A DNA stretch of 64,000 nucleotides, taken from contig ML680086.1 in the NCBI GenBank assembly GCA_007922225.1, forward strand, positions 13,430,540 through 13,494,539, written 5' to 3'. This stretch comes from Emydura subglobosa. Taxonomy: Eukaryota; Chordata; Testudines; Chelidae. The notes beneath the pieces are model-generated. The model was given only the letters and a program-made list of their open reading frames with translations, made no database searches and was not told the DNA's origin. The translations under genes were made by a program, and so were the position numbers. Shown piece after piece: positions 34,601 to 46,119 of the stretch (its first letter is position 1; each line of letters starts with the position of its first letter).

Positions 34601-37600
34601 AATTTCTAAGCCTTGCTGGCTGAGAAATCTTGCAGAAACTGCAGCAGATCACAGGCCCCCTGCTGCTGAGATCAAAGTCTGATTAGCTGCTCTGTGGATG
34701 TCACTTTACTCCCAGTTTTCTGGGGCAACTGCAAATAGGGTTTATACTGATCTGACTCTGCTATGTGGAAACTTGCAGTCTTGCCTGTTGGATACATGAA
34801 TGTTGTGGGAAATGTAGCCCGATTACCCTGGGTTTGAAATGCTGGCCTGCGCCTCTCTCTCTCTCTCTCTCTCTCTCATTTGCATTAACTGTTTTAGTAG
34901 CTTATGTCTCAGTCATGATTTTGCACGAGGTTTAGTTTTTACACATTTTTAATTGCATCTTAGCTTCTTCATCTGTAGAATGGGAACAGTCATTCTTTTC
35001 TGTGCCAACAGGCTGACGTGTGGCTTGGTTACGTAATAACTGGAATGCTTTGAGAACCTCAGAGTGAAGTTCAGAGTATTCCTAGTGCTATGTACTTAGT
35101 GGTGGTCTTCCCTGTATTGCTTAGCCCTTCCCAAAGGTGGATAAAAAGCCTCATTGATATTTTATAGCTGGGAGAGGGATGTAGGGAGAGGTGTGACTTG
35201 TCCTCCCCAAGTCTGTGGCAGGGATTAGGCTGGAACCCAGAGTACTGAACAGGATAGAAAAGCTTGCCCTGGGCTGCTCTGAAAGCTGCATAGAATTAAT
35301 GGAATCTCCCAAGTTCTGGTCACGAGAGCTTTGTGGTTGAAGGGGAGAGGGGTGGCTCTTGGGACCCCCTGAAAGTCCATACAAATCACTGCTGCTCATT
35401 CCTAGCCCTGTGTGAAACGGATGTTATGACAGCTTTACAGAACGAAGCGAACCATTGGGTAGGGAGAATTGGTGGGGTGGGGAGAAATCCTTTGTGCGTA
35501 TCGTTTGGGGTCCTTCCTGGAGTTGCCCATAAGAGAGAGAGACTGATTTCTTTCTCTACATCAGAGAGAAACTATATCAAACATAAAATTGAATAATAAA
35601 AAAAAATCTCTGCTTCTGCGGCATATATGTTTTGTCCACGGCTATGTACTTTGTGCTACAGTCATGTCTCTCTGTGCTAAGCAGGATCTGGGTAGATCAG
35701 TGCCTGGAGGGGAGACCCCGAATTTGCAGCTTGGGATAAGTAGCCCTCTTCTCTCTGATCCACACACCCAGCACCAGGATGGGGTGGCATTGCTGTCATA
35801 GATGCCAGCTTTCAGCTGAGATGTAAAACTTGAGGTCCTGCCCATTTGTGGTTGTTAAAGATCTCATGGCAGAACAGGTATTTTCTGGTCAAATTCCAGG
35901 CTGGCTGTTCATGTACTGGACATCTACAGTTTCCATTGGACGTGCTTGTGGAATTTCCGTTGGCATTCTTCTTTATTTCTGTTTGCGTCGGGTTGCTGTG
36001 TGCTGTGTTTTGTCCCTCCTCTCCAAACCGCTCTATGGGCTCCTTGCACCCGTTAGTTAGCGGCACAGTGATCACGACCTGCATGGCAATTGCTGTCGGC
36101 CATGTGGGATTTTTTTTCAAAGCACACTGAAAACATTTTTAGCAAGTTGGGTCACAGATGATCAACGTGAGCATGTAACTGGATCTCTCTGTAGCAAAGC
36201 AAGACATCACTAAGGCTAAAACTAGGGCATTATAAATCCTGGTGACCATATCATCCGGTCCATGAAACACTGCTGAAGGGAGCCAGGAAACCTGCCTGCC
36301 AGATGAACAGTCTGATACGTGGCTGTTGCCATTCCCCAAACTGTGTGGTAACAAACTCAGGATGCAGTGAAACCCCTCAGTCCAAGGGAGCAGCACAAAC
36401 CATCTCCTAGCAGAAGTCTGTATTTAATTACAGGTCAAATTACGATACGATATGATGGGGATATGATAAAGCACTCACTTGGGACGGGGGGTTGCCTACA
36501 GGACATGGGCTTAGTGCACTTGTCACAGTAAGTTTTCATGTCTTGGATCTTTAGAAAATAAGGCAGGACCCGTTGCAAAAGTCAAACTGGGGGGAGACCC
36601 ATGCTCACGTCTGTTGGAGAAGGTGCCTGGCTCTCCTCCTGCTGCAGAAGAGAGCACCCGCGTGTAAATGGGTCGAGCAAACCAGCAAAACCTGTTGCAA
36701 AACAGAAGGAAAGCAGCAGACTGAGAATGTGTCACATCAGCGGGAGGATTTTTCCAAAGCACCCGTGAGATTTAGGAATAAAAGTCCTACTCGAAGTCGA
36801 AGGAACTCGTGCTTCTAAATCCCTTAAGTGCTTTTGAACATCTCCCCCTAAAACAAACTTGGAACATTAAAGGGGAGGCTTTTGTTAAGTAAAAACCTGA
36901 TGGTGCCAGAGTATGCATGAAGTGTTCGTGACATTCCGGATGAGAAAAGTACCCATAAGGGAAAAAGAGAATGCAGGGTGGGGGTCACATATACACACAC
37001 TTGTGCACAGAGTGATTTGGTACTGGAAAATGAAAGATGCTGTCAAAAACGTGGTTGTCTAAGGCATCTAAGCAGATGGGTGCGTGTGGGCACATCTCTC
37101 TATATTTGGGGTGTCTGTTATCACTTTGTCAACCTTTTGGCTAGGATCAAGTGTAGTACCAGTTTAATATCGAATACATCCTTTGTTTAGGAACTGTATC
37201 CTGCATTGCATGCAAGTGGAGTCGAAAATCTCATAAGTTTTCCTCTGTCGTTTCCCTGATTTTGTTCCATGAACATGTTTCCTATAGCTGAATTGGCAAA
37301 CAGAGCAGGAGCATTGCTGTGCAGATTAGCTACGCAATCTGTCCAGCAATGCTATGCAGGAGAGAGGCTTGGAGAGATGTTCAGTGAGATTGGCCATGCT
37401 TAAAAAAAAGTGAGTAGGGCTGGTCAATAATTTTCCAGCAAAACTTTTTTTGATGAAGAATTGGGTTTTTGGTTAAACTAATTTTTTTGTGACAAGCATC
37501 TGCTTTCTGCAGAAAGCTTCAAGTTTTTGTTGAACACGTTGTCTTTACAGTGTCAGCAAAAATGAGCAACTTTCTGCAGGGGAAACCAAACCTTTTTCTG

Positions 37601-40600
37601 AGCAGCTCCAAGTGAGTTCTCAATCTTCCTTGTATTCATTATTTGTGCAGTTGAGGGTGGGAGGGTGCCCTTGGGTGAACTACATCTGGATGTCCCTCCT
37701 CTTCTGTCCTTCAAAGTGGCTCTAGAGCAGGGGTTCTCAAACTGGGGGTCGGGACCCCTCAAGGGGTCGTGAGGTTATTTTGGGAGGGTCGTGAGCTGTC
37801 AGCCCCTGCACATGCCGGGGCTGCGACTGTCAGCCCTGTGCATGGCTGACAGTGGCTGGAGAACAGCGGCTGCTGGCTGGGTGCTCTGAAGGCATTGCCA
37901 CCCCCAGCAGCAGCACAGAAGTAAGGGTGGCATGGCATGGGGATAGTTGTCACTTTTTTGAGGGGGTCATCACAGCCTGAAACATTTTTAAAGGGGATCT
38001 TGGGGAAAAAAAGTTTGAGGACCCCTGCTCTAGAGACTCTGGAGTGCCAACTTTGCAACGTTTTGTCCTGCCACCGCACAGCCTGTGCGTCAAAATAGAG
38101 ACGTTCCACTGCTAGAATTCCCGAGGACAAACTGATCCGTCCACAGTGTGAGGGGGCTTTGCAGAGAGAAATCTGCTCCCCAAGAAGGCAGCGGGTCAGA
38201 GTCTCTGCGGATGTAGACTGGCACAACTCTGCCAAAGTCCATGTAACTGTAACCACAGTCTTAATAAACAATTTTATTTGGGAACAAGAAAAATCTACAG
38301 TCGGTAAAAATTGCTTTTCAACCACCATATCTACTAAATTTGTGTTTGGATGACCTTCAGAGTAGACATGGATTCATATTTCGAGTGGACAGAGATTTGT
38401 GTAGCACTTCCCAGCATTGAAACATACCTTGTTATTTTTTCCTCTAGCTCAGTGATGAGGTTTTTTGGGTGCAATTATCATTTCATTAAATGCAGCTCCC
38501 AAAAATGTGCTTGGCATTTACAGGTAAAAAGCCAAGCCTGTACCTCACAGCACTTATTGTCCAAGCCTGTACCTGGGTTTGTGCAGCCAGAACATTGTGT
38601 TCCAGTAGAGCTGGCTGGCAGAACTGGGGCCTCGGTGGACAACATATCTCCAGAGATGTAAGAGCAGAAAATGTCTTAAACATGGTTTGCTGATCCTCCC
38701 CCCTCCCTGCACATATACTGTTCTGTTTTGGAAAATGGGTGCAATTTTTTAAAGTGATTTTGGTGCTGCATGGGCACTTGTGGGGGATGGGGATAGGATG
38801 CTCCTTAACAAAGAGCTCTGCTATTGCCTCTCAGTCTTGATCCACAGCTGTCCCTGGTACACAGGCAGAGGTCTAGTTATCCACAGAACATACAAACCGC
38901 CTTCCCAAGCACATCGCCCACATGTTGCCATCCCTCCGCTGGCTCCCAGCCCATTACAGTTCCAGCTCAAGACCTTAGTCCTGAACTTCAAAGCCATTAG
39001 CAGGATCAGGAGCCAGTTGTGTTTGCGACCGCGGTTCCATCCATCACCCGCTGCAACAGCTGCGCTTCTCTTGGCCGATCCAGCGCGCAGCGCCCAGGGA
39101 GGGGCACGTGGAAGGCACAGACAGTGTTCGCAGGCAAGGAGATTCTGTTGTGGGAGGAATTTCCAGAGAGGATTGGACTCATCCAGATCTGGCCCCATTC
39201 AGGGCACATTGCAACAGTCCACTTGCTTAGCAAGCTTCCCCCAGGAGCTGGAATGATAATAGGGGTTCTGGGTGTGTGTTTTTCTTCATCTCCTTCCCCC
39301 CCCCATCCCCAATCTGTGGGGTATATGTCAAGCAGAGTTTCATGTGACCAGGAAGAAGAGCGCTCACGCCCAGCTAGCCATTGCACTTGAGTCCTGATCT
39401 GCTACAGCCCCGTTTATAATCCAGCACTGCCAGCTCTGCCAATGGCCTCTGCAATCCTGACCACATCATCCCTTGCTGTTCCAGTCCTGGACCGCGGTTG
39501 CGAATGCCAGCGGTGCCAGAACCTATGGGGACTGCTGTGCTGTGCGTCCGTGTCCACTCAGGGCTAGGTTGAGAGATTCGTCTTCAGTTGTGGTGTGTGC
39601 AGTGTTTGAGTCGTGGCTACTGGAGGCTGAAAAGCTGGAACTCGGGTCCTATTTGCAGGAATTTGGGGGAGAAACCCCTTAGCACTCTGTTTCGGCAGAG
39701 CATCTGTTTGTGGAAGGGCAGAAAGGAACCCACTTCAGCAAAAGTCTGCCTTGGCTTAAAAATCTACACTGACTAACCTGGCTGTACCATAATCTCCTTG
39801 GCCCGAGTTCAAGTTGCATCGTAAAGTGGACTTTTCAGATTCATGGTCGCTTCCGTTCCATTTAAGGAAATCAATATTCTCCCACTGAGAGAGATAAAAT
39901 GTTAAATGCCCTGCCATCTCACATACCTCCTCCTCTTCCTGACCAAACTGTGCAGAGACCAGACAGTCTTCATTACCCAGTGCCAGTCCCCTTCCCTGGT
40001 CTCCGCTCATCAAGACCTCATGATTTCCAAGCTGGTGTTGGCAGGTTTGGTCCCTGTTAAAGGCTATTTAATTTCCCTGCACTCTTCCTCCTTGGAAGGA
40101 TTTCTCTTGGTCTGGGATTGGCAAGACATCAAGGAAGATCTCTGGGTCAGTCTGATCTCAGTGAGGAGACACTAGTTAAAGACTGTTGTTTGAGTGGCTT
40201 TTTCCTGTTTACATGCTGGGGAGAAGTGCTGGGTGATGACTAAAAGCCATGCGGGCGTGTGTTTTGTTGTCATGTTCTTCCTCTTCCCCCCACTCCTCTG
40301 CCTTTGTCCTTTGTTTTCCTTAGGCAGTATCTAGTAAGAGCTCAGTTTATCAGTGAATCTTAAAATCTCGGCATTTATTAGGTCCCCTGTTTGTATTGTA
40401 TCTACTTTTTGCTCCTCTCCTGTCTACTACTGTTACTGTCTGTTGCTGTGGTTCTGATCTGTCCTCTGCCTGGGTCTGTGACCTTCAGCAAGTCACGCAA
40501 CTTTCTCTGGGCCTGTTTCCCTCCCTGCAGAATGGGTGGGACAATGCTACCTCACAAGGGGGAGGGGGAGGCTTTGGTTGCGAGGTGCTCGGGTGCTATC

Positions 40601-43600
40601 TGAGCACAGGTGCCACAGAAACTAGGATAAGCTTCGGTTGCTTCTAGGATGGAGGGGGTCAGAGATTCACACTCTTGCCCTTGGATCTTAGTGGCTGCCA
40701 CTCGTGCCCCTTGGAGGGCAGAACTCCCCTCTCAGTTGTTTTTTGACCAATATCAGTTTCACAGGTTTGCTCTAACGTATCAGGATCACTCATCGTAAGG
40801 ACTCTTATGCCTGCGAAGGTCGGACTGGGGGTTCTCAAACCTGGTCCACCTGGCACGTAAAAAACACCTAGGAGTTCTTGTTGTGACCCACAACCCTCTG
40901 TGGCTACAAAGGATGGGGGGTTGGGGTTTTAAGAAAGTATGACACTGCCAGTGGTTTTGGTTGGGGTGTCAAGGGACGAGTGGGTGCTGCACGTCCCTTT
41001 CTGCCTGGCACTTGGCTCCGGGGACAGGCTGCCCAGATTTTTGGTGCACCACTTCCCTTCCCTTTCCCTGCAGCTGAGCATTGTGCGGGCCGGGCCGGTG
41101 ATGGGGCTGAGAGCTGTGCTGGGGTTAGGGCAGAGGGTGGAGGTGATGAGGTATCAGTGGAGAGAGTCAGGGGGACAAGTCTAGTCGCTCCTGTTGGTGC
41201 AAAGCAAACTGGTAGTTTGCGAAGCCCTGGTCTAGGTGGCAGGGGCTGGGGGTCAGGACCCTGTGTCCGCTCTCAGCTGTGCCCCTGGCTTGCTGTGGGA
41301 CCTGGGTGAGACACGCAGAGAGGCCTGGCCAACTTAGTATCAAGTCAGTCTCAAAACAAGAATTGAAAAGTAGTTTCAGGTCCTACACCTGTCCCTGAGC
41401 CTCTTCGGATCCCAGACAGTCAGCAGTGATGGAGTTTGCTCAGTTGTGGACATGGCCTGGCAAGGTGCCTGTTCTGCATCAGAATTCATTCCTGTTCTTT
41501 CCTTACTCCCCTCCCCTCCCCCCTCTCCTTTCCTGACTGCTCTTCACTTCTCTTCCTTAAAACCAATCATGGGGCATCTGTCCTCCTGGGTTGTGTTCAA
41601 TGGCTTGCCCTGCCTCTCCCCTTGCAGTACCTGCTCTGGGGATAGAGGGATTCATTCTCCAGGGCTATCAAGACACCAGCATTCACCAGCACTCAATTAT
41701 TGCTCCCTTCCCGCCCCCCCCCCGCCCCCCCCCCCCCCCCAAAAAAAAAAAGTTAACCAAAATCCTATCCAAGATGCTTTTAAAGGCCCTGATGCCTGGA
41801 GCTGCTCTCATGGCTTCCTAATTAGTATCACTGCGGTCTCAGCATGGACGTCTCTCCCACGCCTTCTACTAGCCCCCAAGTATTTCCACAGAGGCATAGC
41901 TGGCATGCTCCGGGTGTCTCTTTTCCCAGCTGTTGTTGAATGGCTTGCTTTTGGTACAGCCACCCAATGCAAAGTGCTGCGTCGCTAGTGGACAGCGCGC
42001 CTCTAGCAGGGTGGAGGTGTTGATGTCTGGTTTCCTGGGCACTGGGGAGGGCTGCGCTGCTCCTTGGTAGTGGTCAGTTCATGGAATCAAACCCGATGCT
42101 TCAGTTTCTTTTCCTTCTCCACCTCGCTGCCCCTCAGTCCCAGCCTCCTGGGATGCTGAGATGAAGAGCTGCGTCAGATTCACTCTATTGATCCATCTTC
42201 CTCTGCAGTGCCTTTCAGCTCTTGTTACCGCTGCACTATCCGCCCTGGAGAATGTGATGCGACTGCTGGAGGGGTGGGGGAGATTGTGGGACCTACAAAG
42301 CCTCAGCTGCTACTTTCCCTCCATTTTATTTTTTCTCCCGGGGGTGATAATATTTCTGGAAAGGAGGAGGAAGGAGGCCGAGGATGCGGTCTTCAAGTAC
42401 AGCGCAAAAGAGCTCGCCTTGGGCCGGCTTGCAAACTCTTCCAGTAGCATAGAACTGATGCTGGGTCCCACTTCCATTTAAGTCAGTGAAAGTTTTTGCT
42501 GCTGATGTGAGTGGCATCGAGATTAAGCCTTTGGGGCTTGTTTATGGTGCCAGATAGACAGTCCCTGATGACCGAAGTCCTTTGTGTAGCCACAGGATGG
42601 CAAGTACCAGTGCAGCTGTCCCTGCACTGCCCTGAGCCTGGTCTGGAGGGACTCTTTCTAGGTCCACATCTGCGCTGACAAAATTCAGCCCCATCATTCA
42701 CTGGGGGTGATGGAAGCTGTGGCTAGACAGGGCTCTAGCGTGGTGTTTTTACCACTTAGTTGCCCAACCCTGCATGATGGTAAAAATGCCTGAGCCCTCT
42801 CTACACTACAGCTTCCACCACTGCTGACCCAAGAAGAGCTGCATTAGTGGAGAACTATGATGTGTTTCTCCTAGTATAGCCAGATCCCAGAAACGAGAGA
42901 GCTGATCAGTCTCCGGGCCGATCCAGTGGCTGGCCTCTGCTGAGCTGGGCTTAAAGCTACAGCAGTGTTCAGTGAGTATTCAGTCACATCCTTTGATATT
43001 TATTTACTTAAGAATTTGTAAACCTGTTAAAGTTTCCTGCCATGTAAATATCAGAAGCAAAACAGTCACCATTACAGCCGGGAGCTTTTGTGTAGAGGGA
43101 CGTGCAGGAATATTGTCATCCTGTCTCTCTATTTGACCTATGACATGTCGTTAGTAGTGATTTTATTAAATTGAGTGAAATCGCTGATTACATGTGTTTA
43201 ACAGACCAGGCACATCTATCAAATGTTTATATTTAAAAAAAAAAAAAAAAATCGGGCGGGTGTGCTGGGTTATTTTATTTACTTATTTGCAGGATCCACT
43301 CACATTTTTAAGCACTGCCACTTTGTCTATGTTCATTCCCTTGCTTGTGTTCACTCTCCATGAATTTTCTGGCGGGAGCATTTGTGGAGACAGCAAATCT
43401 TAAGCGAGCACTGAAGAGTGTTTGTAGAAGGACAAATTTCAGATTCATACTTGCCCCAGAAACCTCCCCTTGTACCAGCTCCTCCAATCAGGGAACAGAA
43501 TCATAGCATGCGCCTTACAAGAAGAGCTTGAGTTTCCTGTCTGGAGTACTCTTGATGACATGCCCCCAAACAAGACTGAGAACTAGTTGGAGTTGAAGTA

Positions 43601-46082
43601 ACAAATTAGAAGAAAGCACCATCAGGTGAACAGGAAATGTAGTCAAGGGATTTATTTGCCATAATCTTATCTATTAGCTGTACAGCTAATTCTGCCAATT
43701 AGCCACAGTCCTGGTGGTGAGTTTTGTGGAAAGTCTCACCTCTCTCTCGTCACACAAACATATCTATATTTTCCATTTAAAAGGAAACCTAGTATTTCAT
43801 GTAGTCCCATACAGCATTTTACATCTTCAAAGTGCTTCTAGCGTCCCCTTGAGGCAGGTAAATGAGTATTGTCCCAGATGGGGAACTTGGATCAGGGAAG
43901 TGAAATCAGGTGCCTAAGGACACCCGGTTTTAGTGGAGGAGTTTGCCTTACAACCCGGAGGTCCTGGCTCCCAGTCCAGGTGTCTAGTGCAACAGTACAA
44001 AACAAACTCCAGCCTCTGATGATCTAGGACCCAGGCACTGACTTGTTTGCTTTTTTTAAACAAGGATTTTAGGGCACTTCCTGTTGGTTGCTTTTTTGTG
44101 GTATTTTTATATTCCAGTAGCGCTTAAGTGCTCCAGCAGAGACTGAAGGTTCATCGTGCTCGGTGCTGCACGTACGCATGATGAGAGAGCGTCCCGATCT
44201 GAAAGAGTTTACACTGTAAAATAGACAGGACCGATGGAGGGTGGGAGGGGCAGGTTGGATACTGGGGGGGAGTGGGGAGTCTCACAGCATATCAGTGGCA
44301 GAGCCAGGATATAGAGCCCAGGTCTCCTGTCTCCCAACCACATGGCTCTTCTCTCTGAGTCCCACCTGAACAGTCAGGCAGTGGAAACAGTTGCTGTCAG
44401 ATATTTCTGCTTTCCCACTGCTGCCCTAACATATTTGCCAGCTGGCTTCCCCTGGGTCCAAGAGGGTGTGCATAGGGGAAGGTGAATTCCTGTATCAAAC
44501 GGTGTCCGTTCAGGGGTTGGCTACACTTAAAACGCCATAGGGCTTCAGTGTAGACACTGCCTACGCTGACAGCAGGGGTTCTCCTGTCGCCATAGTTAAT
44601 CCACCTCCCTAAGAGTCAGTAGCTAGGTTGATGGAGGAATTCTTCTGTTAATCTCGCATGGTCTACCGAGGGATGTAGGTCACCTTACCCGCGCCACTCA
44701 TGGGGGGGGTGGACTTTTCACACCTCTGAGCCGATTTAGTTATGCTGATCTAATTTTCTAGTGTAGACCAAGTCATAGTCTTGGCCTTTTGAGCCTGAGA
44801 CAAGCTGCATGGAAACCCCCAGCTCTCCTCAGAGTAGCCCACGCTGCCTGTATGTATAGCCCTATCCCCTTACCTCCTTTGCTTCTGGCATCACATGGGC
44901 TCACTGAAAGTTTGTCATCCTTCAGGTTCTTGAGTCACCTAGTAGCTCAGAGGCATCCTGATGAGGCTTAGCCTATTAGCCCAGCAGAAAAGCAGGTTAT
45001 TTGGCTATTTGGAAAGGAATTTTGTCAATTTCTCTGTAGGAAGGGAGTAATCACTGAGCGTATCCTCTGCCTCCAGCCCTCTCATGGGCCCATGACACGT
45101 GCATGCTGATCCAAGCCAGTTCACGGGGGATGCGCAGAATTGGACTATAATATGATCTGTGGGTCCCCTGTCTCCCAAGCCTCCTGTGAACATTGCTGTT
45201 GCCTTGTACCATGTTACAAACTGCAGTGAGAAAGGACCATCTGCTCTGAGGAGCTGAGTCAAGTGGTTTGGGACTGGTCGTCAGCCCCTTCAAAAGTCCC
45301 TTCCCCCCTTCCTTTCCTGATTTGTGTACCTCACTGGGAATGCTGTCTGCCGTGGTGGATGTGCACTGGGTGAAAGCTGTTTGTGGGGGCAAGGCATGTG
45401 GTGTAAACTGTCTTCCCGAGTCAGAGTGAAAGGAGAGGAAGATCCATTTTTGAGCACCATCTCCTCATGCTGATGCCCTTCTCTAGATGCCTTTTGGGTC
45501 ATGATCTGTATGTCTGCCATGCATCACACGTTTCACTTTGTTTGAGAATGATTTGTGGAGGGGGCCGGGGAGGAGAAACCGAGTGCTGGAGTGTACGAGA
45601 CACGGAGCTCATGAGCTGGAGGTGAAGCTGAGGCAGCAGCATCTAGAGATTAAAGCAGGAAATAGCGGCACCTGCAACAAAGCCACACCGAGCATCTCAT
45701 GCGCTTAAAGCACGGGGGAGCCTACACCTGCGGCCTATATTGCTTTTCTCACAGCTGGTCTGCACTGCACTTGGCAGGGGTTGCAAACAGAGGGCTGGTT
45801 CCTTGGCACAGCATTTCTGCTAAAGGGATGCTGCCACCTCCTGGGTACGCAAAACATGGTAGACAGTGAAGAGCCTGCCCGTGTAGATGTCTTTTGTTCT
45901 TTGCCAATTGGACAATATTTGTTAGAGAGTACTCAAGCCTTTCTGTTCAGATCTAGACCCAGACTGGGATGTTCCCAGAGATCAGGCTGAGGGGGGAACT
46001 CTGGTGATCCAGGTTGGTTCCATCTTGAGTAGCGTGTGACATTTGCATTATCATCTTCCATCCCAAACGTGTATACGTGCAC

Positions 46083-46119
<37 letters not shown>

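Noticed and set aside
35634..35730. Functional 5S rRNA gene
   Set aside because: Too many differences in the 5S part, and it continues into a SINE body.
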